DNA of 64,000 nucleotides from Ferrimonas balearica DSM 9799 (GCF_000148645.1 NC_014541.1:3309139-3373138); one strand, 5' to 3'; positions 34,334 to 43,819 are shown, counted from the stretch's first letter. A program made the numbers and translations. Notes: a model not told the origin generated them from the letters alone.

Positions 34334-34341
<8 letters not shown>
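29071..34341 (+). CDS. Large hybrid sensor histidine kinase with five PAS domains, two REC and HPt
   Basis: A 1756-residue membrane kinase. TM1 near 24-46, an extracytoplasmic double-Cache sensor (about 50-310), TM2 near 311-330, HAMP, then about five PAS/PAC modules (roughly 395-1030; DRKLRESEERFRTLVGNIPGVVYR in part and ISQRKAMEQQL are typical). Next a HisKA domain with phospho-His near 1048 (NMSHEIRTPMNAIIG), HATPase (LLSNAIKFT, GTGLGLAIS), REC1 with Asp near 1332 (VITDYDMPKMNG), REC2 with Asp near 1476 (LMDCQMPVMDG) and a C-terminal HPt with His near 1620 (RLAHSLKGLAGSLAS). Its stop overlaps the HD-GYP regulator by eight bases, so they form one signalling unit. Confidence 0.94.
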
Positions 34342-35359
<1,018 letters not shown>

Positions 35360-35419
35360 CGCTTGCCGAAACCCCGCGGCTTGGTTAGCGTAAGCCCCTC
35401 AAAACCCAGAGAGAATATT

Positions 35420-35848
35420 ATGTTTAGTCTGCACCCCCGGCTGGACGCCGACACCCTGCTGCTGGGCACCCTGCCCCTGTGCCAGGTGCGCCTGCACCGC
35501 GACAGCCGTTACCCCTGGCTGCTGCTGGTGCCGATGCGCGCCGACCTGACCGAGATCCATCACCTGAGTGAGGCCGACCAGCAGCAACTGATGCGCGAGT
35601 CCTGCCAGATCGCCAGCCTGATGGAACAGGCCCTGAAGCCGGACAGCATGAACGTGGGCGCACTGGGTAACGTGGTGTCACAACTGCATCTTCATCACGT
35701 CGCCCGGTTTGAAGGCGACGACGCCTGGCCCGGCCCCATCTGGGGCGCCCTGCCCAGCAAACCCTATGAGCCGGACGCGCTGGCTGAAGCCGCGCAATTC
35801 TGGCGGCAGGCGCTCGCCGCGATGGACGGATTTGTTCCAGCCGCCTGA
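35420..35848 (+). CDS. HIT domain protein
   Basis: A 142-residue histidine-triad family protein (nucleotide hydrolase/transferase fold). The ATG at 35420 after GAGAGAATATT gives MFSLHPRLDADTLLLG. The triad motif is QLHLHHVARFEGDDAWPGPIWG in part (HxHxH with the final position His). MNVGALGNVVSQLH precedes it. Substrate is unknown; HIT proteins often cleave AMP-linked compounds. A bidirectional terminator separates it from convergent yaeQ. Confidence 0.92.
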   Translation: MFSLHPRLDADTLLLGTLPLCQVRLHRDSRYPWLLLVPMRADLTEIHHLSEADQQQLMRESCQIASLMEQALKPDSMNVGALGNVVSQLHLHHVARFEGDDAWPGPIWGALPSKPYEPDALAEAAQFWRQALAAMDGFVPAA

Positions 35849-35859
35849 GGGCCGGAATG

Positions 35860-35888
35860 AAAAAAGGGCGCCACTGGCGCCCTTTTTT
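35860..35888. terminator. Bidirectional terminator between the HIT gene and yaeQ
   Basis: AAAAAAGGGCGCC / GGCGCCCTTTTTT around ACT. A-rich left arm and T-rich right arm serve both convergent genes. Confidence 0.9.
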
Positions 35889-35903
35889 CATGGGAACTCC
35901 GCG

Positions 35904-36440
35904 TTACTTAAAACGCTGCGGGGTCAGGGTGACGTAATGCTCACCACCGCTCACGCTGATCTCACCATCGCTGATGGTGATGGCCAGATCCATGGTGCGC
36001 TCCACCATGGCCGCCAGCGCTTCACCCTCTTCCGCGCCGATAAACCACACGGTCAGGTTGTCGAAGCGGCTGAACTTGCCCTTGTTCTTCTCCCACCACA
36101 CCGGCACGGCACGGTCGCCGTAGGCCAGCAGCACCACCTGCTGTGCACGGTTGCAGGCTTTGCGGATGCGGGTCTCTTCCGGCATCCCCAGATCAATCCA
36201 CAACTCAATCTCGTCGCTGTAGGACTTCTGCCACAGCTCCGGCTCATCATCGGCACACAGGCCGCGGGTAAACTCCAGGCGCTCGTTACCGTACATCCCC
36301 CAGGCCAGCAGGCGCAGCATCATGCGCAGGTCGGTTTCAGACGGGTGGCGAGCCAGGGTCAGGTTGTTCTCCAGGTAGACATGGCGGTCCATATCGGACA
36401 GCTGCACCCGGGCTTTGAATACGGTGGCTTTCAGTGCCAT
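35904..36440 (-). CDS. yaeQ: YaeQ family protein
   Basis: A 178-residue YaeQ protein (PD-(D/E)XK nuclease-like fold, no proven activity). The start at 36440 gives MALKATVFKARVQLSDMDRHVY in part, the standard family opening; a longer frame from 36452 adds four residues. Further marks: LARHPSETDLRMMLRLLAWG in part, IELWIDLGMPEETRIRKAC in part, VWWEKNKGKFSRF. It is monocistronic. The 280-bp gap that follows before the divergent FKBP gene carries both promoters. Confidence 0.92.
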   Translation of the reverse strand: MALKATVFKARVQLSDMDRHVYLENNLTLARHPSETDLRMMLRLLAWGMYGNERLEFTRGLCADDEPELWQKSYSDEIELWIDLGMPEETRIRKACNRAQQVVLLAYGDRAVPVWWEKNKGKFSRFDNLTVWFIGAEEGEALAAMVERTMDLAITISDGEISVSGGEHYVTLTPQRFK

Positions 36441-36612
36441 GAACAGGCTCACTTAAGGAAAAATCAGCGGCTGAGGGTAAAGCAGGCCGGGGCAAACAAC
36501 AAGCACCAGCGTAACCACAACAGAATTCCCGTCCGGACAAGGGGTTCCATTACCCGCCCGCAAACCCGCCGAACAGAAACTGAACAAACGGTGCAGAGTG
36601 CATCACGCCAGG

Positions 36613-36641
36613 GGAACTGGCAGCAGATTCAAGGCTCTATA
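36613..36641 (+). promoter_or_regulatory. Possible sigmaE-type (envelope stress) promoter of the FKBP gene
   Basis: GGAACT (36613-36618), 17-bp spacer, TCTATA (36636-36641). This partly matches the enteric RpoE pattern GGAACTT-N16-TCNAA, and E. coli fkpA is RpoE dependent. A sigma70-like TTGCAC/AATAGT pair further down is an alternative. Confidence 0.4.
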
Positions 36642-36721
36642 GGCTCAGCAATTCTGTCGTGCCCCTTGCACTTTGCCTCATTCGCCCCAATAGTAGTCGG
36701 GCACACATTTGGGAGAACATC

Positions 36722-37507
36722 ATGAACAAGCTGTTTAAAGTGGGCCTGATCGGCGCCGCGATTGCGCTGGCGGGCTGTCAGGACGACGCCGCCAAGAACC
36801 AGACCCCGAACGCGGCTGAAGCCGCTGCCCCTCAGGTTACTCTGACCACCGAGGAGCAGAAAGTGGCTTACGCCATTGGCGTATCCATGGCGCAATACAT
36901 CGGCGGCAGCCTCGACCAACAGCAGGAACTGGGCGTGAACCTGGACCGCAAACTGGTTCTGGCCGGTGTGACCGATGGCCTGGACAATAACAGTCAACTG
37001 ACCGACGAGCAGATGCAGGAAGTGCTGATGGCGTTCGAGCAGAAGGTGACCGAGCTGGCCAACGCCAAGCGTGAAGCCGAAATGGCCAAGGTGAAAGAGG
37101 AAGGCGCTGCCTGGCTGGCCGAGATGGCCAAGCAGGAAGGCGTGGTCACCACCGATTCCGGCCTGATGTATAAGGTGATCACCGAGGGTGACGGCGCCAA
37201 GCCGACCGCCGAAGACACCGTCACCGTTCACTACCGTGGCACCCTGCCCACCGGCGAGGAGTTCGATTCCTCCTACGCCCGTAACGAAACCATCAGCTTC
37301 CCGCTGAACGGCGTGATCAAGGGCTGGACCGAAGGTCTGCAGCTGATGCCGGTAGGCTCCAAGTACGAACTGTACATCCCGTCTGAACTGGCGTACGGCG
37401 AGCGTGGCGCGGGCCAGATGATCGCCCCGAACACCCCGCTGAAATTCGAAGTGGAACTGTTCGCCATCAACGGCGAGCCGGCCCTCGAAGAGAGCGCTGA
37501 CAAGTAA
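36722..37507 (+). CDS. FKBP-type peptidyl-prolyl isomerase, FkpA-like lipoprotein
   Basis: A 261-residue periplasmic folding helper. The leader MNKLFKVGLIGAAIALAGC ends in a lipobox (LAGC), so it is probably lipid-anchored, unlike soluble enteric FkpA. N-terminal dimerisation domain (EEQKVAYAIGVSMAQYIGG in part, long Glu/Lys helix), then a FKBP domain (VTVHYRGTLPTGEEFDSSY in part, VIKGWTEGLQLMPVGSKYELYIP in part, LAYGERGAG). The Asp+2 after the lipid Cys is replaced by Gln-Asp, which suggests outer-membrane sorting. It is followed by a strong terminator. Confidence 0.93.
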   Translation: MNKLFKVGLIGAAIALAGCQDDAAKNQTPNAAEAAAPQVTLTTEEQKVAYAIGVSMAQYIGGSLDQQQELGVNLDRKLVLAGVTDGLDNNSQLTDEQMQEVLMAFEQKVTELANAKREAEMAKVKEEGAAWLAEMAKQEGVVTTDSGLMYKVITEGDGAKPTAEDTVTVHYRGTLPTGEEFDSSYARNETISFPLNGVIKGWTEGLQLMPVGSKYELYIPSELAYGERGAGQMIAPNTPLKFEVELFAINGEPALEESADK

Positions 37508-37522
37508 GCGCGACGCGAGCAT

Positions 37523-37552
37523 AAAAAAAGGCGCCCTGGGGCGCCTTTTTTG
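37523..37552. terminator. Bidirectional terminator between the FKBP gene and the rhomboid gene
   Basis: AAAAAAAGGCGCC / GGCGCCTTTTTT around CTG; serves the convergent genes on both sides. Confidence 0.9.
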
Positions 37553-37567
37553 TTTCTGACTTTTGGG

Positions 37568-38650
37568 TCAACGCAGAACCTGTAGCTTGGGATGGTTCAG
37601 CATCGCCAGCACCGGATTGGCGTCCATAATACGCTGGCGCCAGGCGATACCCACCACCAGGCCACTGATAAAGCCGCCGATGTGGGCCCAGTACGCGACC
37701 CCTTCCCCCTGCTGCACCACGCCAATCACATTGATCACCAGCCAGATGCCAAAGAACCAGGCGGGACTCAGCTTCTTCTGGAATATCCAGAGCATAAAGG
37801 TGAGGCTGGCGTGGCGGAACCACATCAGATACATGCCAAACAGGCCGGCGACCGCACCGCTGGCGCCGAGAATCGGAATGTCGGAGCCGGGATCGGACAA
37901 CACCTGGGCGACCCCGCCCACCAGGCCGCAAGCCAGGTAGATCGCCAAAAAGCGCCAGCGCCCCAGCACGTCCTCGAGGTTGTCACCCACCACATAGAGG
38001 AAATACATATTGCCCAGCAGGTGTGCGACGCTGCCATGAATGAACATGTTGGTCAGCAGGGACCAGAGCTGCTGCCCCGCCATCACCTGATCCGGCCGCA
38101 GGGTCAGGTTGTCATAGGTCCACTGCATCCAGTTGGGATACGCCAGCTCCAGACCAAACTGGGCGACATTAATCAGAATCAGGAGATACACCAGCCAGGG
38201 CGTAGTGCGCGGCTTGATATTGAACTCCACCGGCATCTTGGAGAGAAACTGGAACACCCAGGTTTTCACACCGGTGTCGCCATTGAGCTCCGCCAGATCC
38301 CGCTGCAGCTGAGGTGAATGCACAATCATCTCGCGGCAGTCGTGGTCGACAAACACCCCGAGGCAACTGCGGCAGGCGTTCACTTCCAGGTCATGACCCG
38401 GCAACAGCGGTTGTTGGGTCAGCACACGCTCACAGGCGTGGCAATCGCGATGATAGTTACGCAGTCGGGTATACAACTGCTGCTCCATCTGCACATTGTC
38501 ATCACCGTTGTTGGCGCTGGAGAGCGCGGAGTCCAGCTCCCCCCGCTCAAACCACAGGCCGCCACAGCGGGGACACTCATCCACCTCTTCGCCATGGAAA
38601 TCGAACACCTCCATGGTTTCGTCCGAACATTGAGGGCACTGCCTCGCCAT
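37568..38650 (-). CDS. Rhomboid family intramembrane serine protease with N-terminal zinc ribbons
   Basis: A 360-residue inner-membrane protein. The ATG at 38650 follows AAGGGTGAC. The first 120 residues carry two zinc-finger-like units (CPQC ... CPRCGG, TFIIB-type; then CHAC ... CRSC). Then comes a six-helix rhomboid core: HGSVAHLLGNMYFLYVVGDN in part, catalytic Ser in GASGAVAG and His in AHIGGFISG. It should cleave membrane-embedded substrates. The soluble zinc domain probably recruits or regulates, but this is not established. Confidence 0.9.
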   Translation of the reverse strand: MARQCPQCSDETMEVFDFHGEEVDECPRCGGLWFERGELDSALSSANNGDDNVQMEQQLYTRLRNYHRDCHACERVLTQQPLLPGHDLEVNACRSCLGVFVDHDCREMIVHSPQLQRDLAELNGDTGVKTWVFQFLSKMPVEFNIKPRTTPWLVYLLILINVAQFGLELAYPNWMQWTYDNLTLRPDQVMAGQQLWSLLTNMFIHGSVAHLLGNMYFLYVVGDNLEDVLGRWRFLAIYLACGLVGGVAQVLSDPGSDIPILGASGAVAGLFGMYLMWFRHASLTFMLWIFQKKLSPAWFFGIWLVINVIGVVQQGEGVAYWAHIGGFISGLVVGIAWRQRIMDANPVLAMLNHPKLQVLR

Positions 38651-38761
38651 TGTCACCCTTCCCATCACTGCACACCCGGCCAGGAAAAAGCGACACAATA
38701 GCTTGATTGTTAACGAATTGCACCTTTGGCATTGCCGCTCCTCGTGGCAACAGCCGGGCAC

Positions 38762-38787
38762 AAAAAAGGCGCTTCAAAAGCGCCTTC
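38762..38787 (-). terminator. Terminator of the lipid-modification operon
   Basis: On the minus strand AAGGCGCTT / AAGCGCCTT around TTG, then TTTT. It lies 53 bp after the stop of the DUF3833 gene. Confidence 0.8.
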
Positions 38788-38839
38788 TGGGACGATGCGG
38801 GTGCAATGAGCAACCGCCCGTGGTGGCTCACCTCAGACC

Positions 38840-39391
38840 TCACTGACGCGCCGCCATCGGCGCGTCCTCCTCCGCCTTGCGGATGGTCAGCACCACCCGG
38901 CCCACTTCCAGTCCCCACTTGGTCATCACCGCCACATTCAGCAGCTCCGTCTCGCTGACCAACACCATGGTGTCGTCAAAGCTCAACACCCAGCCGCCCT
39001 GTTCCTCCGGCAGCTGCAGCTTGTAGCGCCACTTCAGTACCGGACCTACGGCCTGCCCCTCAGCCTGATCCAGCACATCGTCTGCGCTGCCCCGATATTC
39101 ACCGTTGCCGAGATTGGTCAGGGTCCAGACCCGCTTGCTGACCTCGCCATCGTCCCAGTAGAAGGTTTCGTCCAACACACCGGTGTCACCCTGCCAGGTG
39201 CCGGTCATGGTGACGGTAAACCGCCGGGTCACGTCGCCGCTGCGGTCCTGCACCATGCCGGTGGCCACCAGTGGGCCGTTAAAGAACGTTTTGAGTTCAA
39301 GCGCCGGGGACTGATTCTGGTACTGGGTCAGGTCGCCGCCGGAGCAGGCGGTCAGCAGCAATATCAGTGCCGCCAGCAGGGTATGCCTCAT
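38840..39391 (-). CDS. DUF3833 lipoprotein
   Basis: A 183-residue envelope lipoprotein (leader MRHTLLAALILLLTAC, lipobox LTAC) of the DUF3833 family: LELKTFFNGPLVATGMVQDRSG in part, DETFYWDDGEVSKRVWTL in part and LVSETELLNVAVMTKWGLEVGRV in part. The family recurs with the CFA synthase, DUF1365 and flavin oxidase genes next to it. It overlaps the preceding gene by four bases and ends the operon. Biochemical role unknown; a lipid-transport or lipocalin-like function is inference. Confidence 0.88.
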   Translation of the reverse strand: MRHTLLAALILLLTACSGGDLTQYQNQSPALELKTFFNGPLVATGMVQDRSGDVTRRFTVTMTGTWQGDTGVLDETFYWDDGEVSKRVWTLTNLGNGEYRGSADDVLDQAEGQAVGPVLKWRYKLQLPEEQGGWVLSFDDTMVLVSETELLNVAVMTKWGLEVGRVVLTIRKAEEDAPMAARQ

Positions 39392-39885
39392 CGGGATTGT
39401 CCTATCAGTGCGTTGCGCAATTTGGGGTAGCGCGAATCCGGGTGCAGCCAGATCGCCAGAAACTGCTCACCAAAGCGGGCCTCGGCAATGCTGCCCAGCG
39501 GCTCACCGTTAAAAAAGAACGCGCTTTGCTCCGGCTGCATCACCAGGGTGAGTCGATCGCCGGGGGCGACGTCGGGCCACAGCTGCGCCAGTTTCTGCAA
39601 CCAGGCCTCGCTGGTTTTGGCGTCATACAGGTCGAGCCGTTTCCACTCCGAGCGGGTGTGGTCAATCAGGTCATCGGCGTCGATGTCGCGCAGGTAGGTC
39701 AAATCCAGCGCCAGCGGAGCTTCGATGCCATCATAGACGCCGTTATCGCTGTACAGCCGGGCGTGGTAGATGGGGAACCACAACACCTTCAGTCGTGATT
39801 CCCCTACCGGTTTCATCGGTGGTGCCATGGACACCTGGTCCAGCGGCACATTCAGGCTCAGGGAAAGCAGTATCGTGGCCAGCAT
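39388..39885 (-). CDS. Chalcone isomerase-like exported protein
   Basis: A 165-residue protein with an N-terminal leader (MLATILLSLSLNVPL) and a chalcone-isomerase-like body (GESRLKVLWFPIYHARLYS in part, LDLTYLRDIDADDLIDHT in part, FNGEPLGSI, FLAIWLHPDSRYPKLRNALIG in part). Bacterial members do not make flavonoids; fatty-acid binding is known for plant FAP relatives, which suits the lipid context (inference). It is in a tight operon with DUF3833 after it and CFA synthase 22 bp before it. Confidence 0.87.
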   Translation of the reverse strand: MLATILLSLSLNVPLDQVSMAPPMKPVGESRLKVLWFPIYHARLYSDNGVYDGIEAPLALDLTYLRDIDADDLIDHTRSEWKRLDLYDAKTSEAWLQKLAQLWPDVAPGDRLTLVMQPEQSAFFFNGEPLGSIAEARFGEQFLAIWLHPDSRYPKLRNALIGQSR

Positions 39886-39907
39886 CGGGCACCTCCGTCA
39901 TACCACG

Positions 39908-41116
39908 TTACTGCGCCTTCTCCATCGTCAACTGGACGGTGCTGACGCGGCGGGTCAGGAAGCCCGCTTCGCAGTAACAGAAGTAGTAACGCCACAGACG
40001 GATAAAGGGATCATCAAAACCCAGTTGTCGTACCTGCGGCAGGGCCTGCTCGAAGCGTTCCCGCCAGTGGGTAAGGGTGCGGGCATAGTCGAGGCCGATG
40101 TCGGTCAGGTCGCGGATCACCATATTGGTCTGCTCAGCCACCAGGCCACTCATCGCCTGCACGCTGGGCAGAAAGCCACCGGGGAAGATGTAGGTCTGGA
40201 TGAAGTCCGCACCACGACGATAGCTTTCATAGCGCTGGTCGGCGATGGTGATCGCCTGCAACGCCGCCTTGCCACCGGGCTTAAGGCGCTGTTCCAGTGT
40301 CTGAAAGAAACCGGGAAGGTAACGCTCGCCCACCGCTTCAATCATCTCCACCGAGACGATCTTGTCGTACTGGCCGGTCAGGTCGCGGTAGTCCAGGCGC
40401 AGCAGTTCAATCTGGTCGCTCAGGCCCGCCGCCTCAACCCGCGCTTTGGCCTCCTGGTACTGGGCCTCTGAGATGGTCGTGGTGGTGACGCGGCAGCCAT
40501 AGGTTTGGGCGGCGTAAATGGCCAGGGCGCCCCAGCCGGTGCCGATCTCCAGCAGATGGTCATCGGCGCTCAGTTCAAGCTGGTCACACAGTCGGGCGAT
40601 CTTGGTCTGCTGCGCCTGGTCGAGGTCATTGGATTCCCGCCAGATCGCACTGGAGTAGACCATACCGTTGTCCAGAAACAGCTTGTAGAAGTCGTTGGAG
40701 AGGTCGTAGTGCGCCTCGATGTTCTTGCGGGCGTTGGCTTTGGAGTTGTGGCGGAGGCGGTGTTTCAGGGTCTGCCACGGCCCGAGTACAAAGCCAAAGC
40801 GTCCCTCCAGCTTATCGAGCCAATCGAGGTTGCGGGCAAACAGGGTCAGAAGCGACGTCAGGTCATCGCAATCCACGTCACCATCGCGGTACAGCTCTGC
40901 CAAAGCGATGCCGCCGCCAAACAGCAGGGCGCGCCAGGCGCGCTGGTGGTTCACGGTCAGGGTGACCTGCGGCTGGCCCTCACCGAACCGCCACTGCTGA
41001 CCGGCGTCATTGAGCACCAGGGTGCCGTGTTTCAGGCCGGGCAGAAGCTTCATCAGCAGTGCCCGGCACAGCGCAAAATCCCAACGGGGGGCGGTCGTCA
41101 CCTGGGTGGTCATCAT
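39908..41116 (-). CDS. Cyclopropane-fatty-acyl-phospholipid synthase family methyltransferase
   Basis: A 402-residue SAM-dependent methyltransferase acting on unsaturated acyl chains of membrane phospholipids. Marks: HYDLSNDFYKLFLD, YSSAIW, LEIGTGWGALAIYAA (SAM loop), VSVEMIEAVGERYLPGFF, QAITIADQRYESYRRGADFIQTYIFPGG in part. The family includes CfaA/UfaM-type enzymes of ECF-RpoE regulons in alphaproteobacteria. It overlaps the DUF1365 gene by four bases. Whether it makes cyclopropane or only methylates (furan fatty acid route) cannot be told from sequence. Confidence 0.93.
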   Translation of the reverse strand: MMTTQVTTAPRWDFALCRALLMKLLPGLKHGTLVLNDAGQQWRFGEGQPQVTLTVNHQRAWRALLFGGGIALAELYRDGDVDCDDLTSLLTLFARNLDWLDKLEGRFGFVLGPWQTLKHRLRHNSKANARKNIEAHYDLSNDFYKLFLDNGMVYSSAIWRESNDLDQAQQTKIARLCDQLELSADDHLLEIGTGWGALAIYAAQTYGCRVTTTTISEAQYQEAKARVEAAGLSDQIELLRLDYRDLTGQYDKIVSVEMIEAVGERYLPGFFQTLEQRLKPGGKAALQAITIADQRYESYRRGADFIQTYIFPGGFLPSVQAMSGLVAEQTNMVIRDLTDIGLDYARTLTHWRERFEQALPQVRQLGFDDPFIRLWRYYFCYCEAGFLTRRVSTVQLTMEKAQ

Positions 41117-41835
41117 GGTTCTCCTTGCGTCCGATTGCCCCTCGGATGGGGATAAAACTGGGCGCCCTTCAGCCAGAGCCGGAGCGCTTCATAATAGATG
41201 CCGGCGACGGTTTTGATCGTCATCGACGGCGTGCGTCTCCATACGCGCCACAAGCTGGCACGGTTCAACGGTTCGGTGTTAAGACGCAGATCTGCCACAA
41301 ACTTGGGTCGGCCGGTATCGGCATGCAAGCAGCGGATAAGGATGCCGATGTCGCCATCCCGGATGGCCACTTTCCACTGGTACTGCAGGCCCATGGGCAT
41401 AAAGGGGGAGACATGGAACACCTTGTCGTTGCCCTCATCCCTATCCAGCGGGATCAGATAATGGTGGCGCTCATTCCAGGGGGTGTTGCTGACCTCAGCC
41501 AGCATGTGAGTGAAGCCGTGCTCCCCTTCCAGCAGGTAGAAGTTCACCGGCGAAAAGTAGAGCCCCAGGTTGCGGTACTGGCCCAGCAGCCACACTTTGC
41601 CATCCAGTGGGGTCTCGCTCAGTGCATTGATGCGGTGCAGGACCGCTTGCTTGAGATCCCCCTCGCCGAGGTAATCCTGGCGACGGAACCAAAACAGCGG
41701 ACGACACCATAAGGGGGCCAGCGCCGGCAGCTCATCCAGATCGAGCATCAGCATGTGGATGCCGTAGCTGAAACGATGCTCCGGCGCACTGAACCGATGG
41801 TGCAGTACGGTACCGGTAGCCAGCTGAGACCTCAT
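41113..41835 (-). CDS. DUF1365 family protein
   Basis: A 240-residue DUF1365 protein. Signature: GTVLHHRFSAPEHRFSYGIHMLMLDLDEL in part, LWCRPLFWFRRQDYLGEGD in part, LLGQYRNLGLYFSPVNFYLLEGE in part and VSPFMPMGLQYQW. No activity is proven. It is almost always located between a flavin amine-oxidase-like protein and a CFA synthase, as here, with overlapping ATGA junctions on both sides, so it acts in the same lipid pathway (inference). Confidence 0.92.
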   Translation of the reverse strand: MRSQLATGTVLHHRFSAPEHRFSYGIHMLMLDLDELPALAPLWCRPLFWFRRQDYLGEGDLKQAVLHRINALSETPLDGKVWLLGQYRNLGLYFSPVNFYLLEGEHGFTHMLAEVSNTPWNERHHYLIPLDRDEGNDKVFHVSPFMPMGLQYQWKVAIRDGDIGILIRCLHADTGRPKFVADLRLNTEPLNRASLWRVWRRTPSMTIKTVAGIYYEALRLWLKGAQFYPHPRGNRTQGEP

Positions 41836-43073
41836 AACTCGACTCCAAAGCGTCGGCAGACATCCAGTGCGCTGCGTACGCCATCCTCATGAAAACCGTT
41901 GTACCAGTAGGCCCCACAGAAGTGGGTACGGGCCACGCCACAGATGCGGCTCCGCTCGGCCTTGGCCGCTTCCGCCACCAGATCAAATTGTGGGTGGCTG
42001 TAGTGGTAACGGCCACGAATGGTCGCAGGATCGATCGGGGTAACCGGATTGAGGGTGACGCAGTAGGTGGTATCGGTCTGCAGTCCCTGCAGGATGTTCA
42101 TGTTGTAGGTGACCGCGACAGGGCGGGCATCCCCCACCGCCTCACCCAGTTGGTAGTTCCAGCTGGCCCAGGCTTTTTGGCGGGTCGGCAGGGTACTGAC
42201 ATCGGTGTGCAGAATCACTTCGTTGGGGGCGTAGCGGATGGCCCCCAATACCCCCTGCTCCTCCTCGCTGGCGTCCGCCAGCATGGCCAGGGCCTGATCG
42301 GAGTGGCAGGCCAGGATCACCTGATCAAAGTGGCGACGCTGGCCGTGGCTGTCTTCCAGCTCAACGCCATTGTCGTGACGCCACACCCGCTGGATGCCAT
42401 TTTCCAGCTCAAGCTGAAAACGCCCGGCTTCGATGATCGCCTGAACGTAGCGCCATGAACCGCCCTGCACCGTATACCACTGGGGGCGGTTGGCGATGTC
42501 GAGCAATCCGTGGTGGTGGAAAAAACGCAGGAAGAAACGCAGCGGGAAGCCGCGCATGTCGTCCAGACTGCAGGACCAGATGGCGGCGCCCATCGGCAAC
42601 AGGTAGTGGCTGACCATCCAGCCGGAAAAGCCCTCGCGCTGGAGAAACTCTCCCAAGGTGCAGTCGGGGATGGCTTCCTCCTCCACCAGCTGCTTGCCCA
42701 GCTTATTGAAACGCAGGATCTGCCGCACCATCGACCAGAACCGGGGACGGAGCAGGTTGCTGCGCTGGGCCAGCAGGGTATCGAGATTGTGGCCGTTGTA
42801 CTCCAGGTTGCGGTCCGGGTCCGCCACCGAAAAACTCATTTCGGTGGGGCGGCCAGCCACCCCGAGTGAGGCCAGCAGCTTCTGGAAATTCGGGTAGGTG
42901 CGATCGTTGTAAACAATAAACCCGGTATCCACCGCCTGGCCATCCACCTCCACCGTGTGGGTGTGGCCGCCAAGCCAGTCCTCCGGGTCAAACAGGGTCA
43001 CATCATGGTGCTGCCCCAACAGGTGGGCACAGGTCATGCCCGAGATGCCTCCACCAACGACGGCGATGTTCAT
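41832..43073 (-). CDS. FAD-dependent oxidoreductase (amine-oxidase/desaturase-like)
   Basis: A 413-residue flavoprotein. The ATG at 43073 begins MNIAVVGGGISGMTCAHLLG, a textbook FAD Rossmann motif; the ATGA overlap with the SDR gene supports that start. GGHTHTVEVDGQAVDTGFIVYNDRTYPNF (in part) and the late GAYWYNGFHEDGVRSAL place it with the NAD/FAD-dependent oxidases seen beside DUF1365. Likely substrate is a modified or unsaturated fatty acyl chain (inference from neighbours). Third gene of the convergent lipid operon from its promoter: SDR, then this. Confidence 0.91.
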   Translation of the reverse strand: MNIAVVGGGISGMTCAHLLGQHHDVTLFDPEDWLGGHTHTVEVDGQAVDTGFIVYNDRTYPNFQKLLASLGVAGRPTEMSFSVADPDRNLEYNGHNLDTLLAQRSNLLRPRFWSMVRQILRFNKLGKQLVEEEAIPDCTLGEFLQREGFSGWMVSHYLLPMGAAIWSCSLDDMRGFPLRFFLRFFHHHGLLDIANRPQWYTVQGGSWRYVQAIIEAGRFQLELENGIQRVWRHDNGVELEDSHGQRRHFDQVILACHSDQALAMLADASEEEQGVLGAIRYAPNEVILHTDVSTLPTRQKAWASWNYQLGEAVGDARPVAVTYNMNILQGLQTDTTYCVTLNPVTPIDPATIRGRYHYSHPQFDLVAEAAKAERSRICGVARTHFCGAYWYNGFHEDGVRSALDVCRRFGVEL

Positions 43074-43819
43074 TCTTGCTTCTTGAGCCATCGACATATC
43101 CTTACTTGTAATCCTTCACCAAGCCAGGAGAGCAGGGTCAGTGGCCAATACAGGCGACGCGGAAACCGAATATTGCGTTTCTTTGCCGCCATGCCTTCCA
43201 TGATCGCTGCGCTGGCATCCTCTACCGTCATCAAAGCCGGCATCCCAAACGTATTCCGCTGCGTCAGCGGGGTGTCCACAAAGCCCGGTGATACCGCCAT
43301 CACCCGCACGCCCCGCTCGGCCAGATCGACCTCGAGGGTCCGGGTCAGGTAATGCAGCGCGGCCTTGCTGGCGCCGTAAGCCTGAGCCCGGGTAAACGGC
43401 AGCAACCGGGCCAGACTGTCTACCAACACCAGCTCACTGCCCCGGTCCAGCCTGGGCAACAGGGCGCCAAGGCAGTTGGCCGGGCCCATCACATTGGCCT
43501 CCATCACCAACCGAAACTGCGCGGTGTCCCACTTTTCCACATCCAGATACTCGCAGGTGCCGGCATTGAGAATGGCGCGGTCCAGCGGGCCATCGCCCAG
43601 CGTCTCGGCCAACACCTGAGACAGGGTCGTTTCAGTCTGCTGCTGGTCGGTCACATCAAACTTCGCTGCCACCACCTGGCCGGGGCTCAGGGCCTGCAGC
43701 TGCGCCAATGCATCCGGGTTGCGGCCACAGGCGATCACCCGCCAGCCCGCTGACAGGTGATCGATAACCAGTTGGCGTCCAATCCCTGAGGTGGCGCCGG
43801 TAATCAACACAGTAATCAT
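43070..43819 (-). CDS. Short-chain dehydrogenase/reductase
   Basis: A 249-residue SDR, first gene of the six-gene lipid operon. The ATG at 43819 gives MITVLITGATSGIGRQLV; the cofactor motif TGxxxGIG, NAG (LNAGTCEY) and the catalytic YGASK (preceded by the Ser of VDSLARL) are present. A hydrophobic, basic C-terminus (YWPLTLLSWLGEGLQVRICRWLKK in part) may bind the membrane. The start lies 28 bp after the predicted transcription start of the ECF-type promoter at 43854-43883. Confidence 0.92.
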   Translation of the reverse strand: MITVLITGATSGIGRQLVIDHLSAGWRVIACGRNPDALAQLQALSPGQVVAAKFDVTDQQQTETTLSQVLAETLGDGPLDRAILNAGTCEYLDVEKWDTAQFRLVMEANVMGPANCLGALLPRLDRGSELVLVDSLARLLPFTRAQAYGASKAALHYLTRTLEVDLAERGVRVMAVSPGFVDTPLTQRNTFGMPALMTVEDASAAIMEGMAAKKRNIRFPRRLYWPLTLLSWLGEGLQVRICRWLKKQE

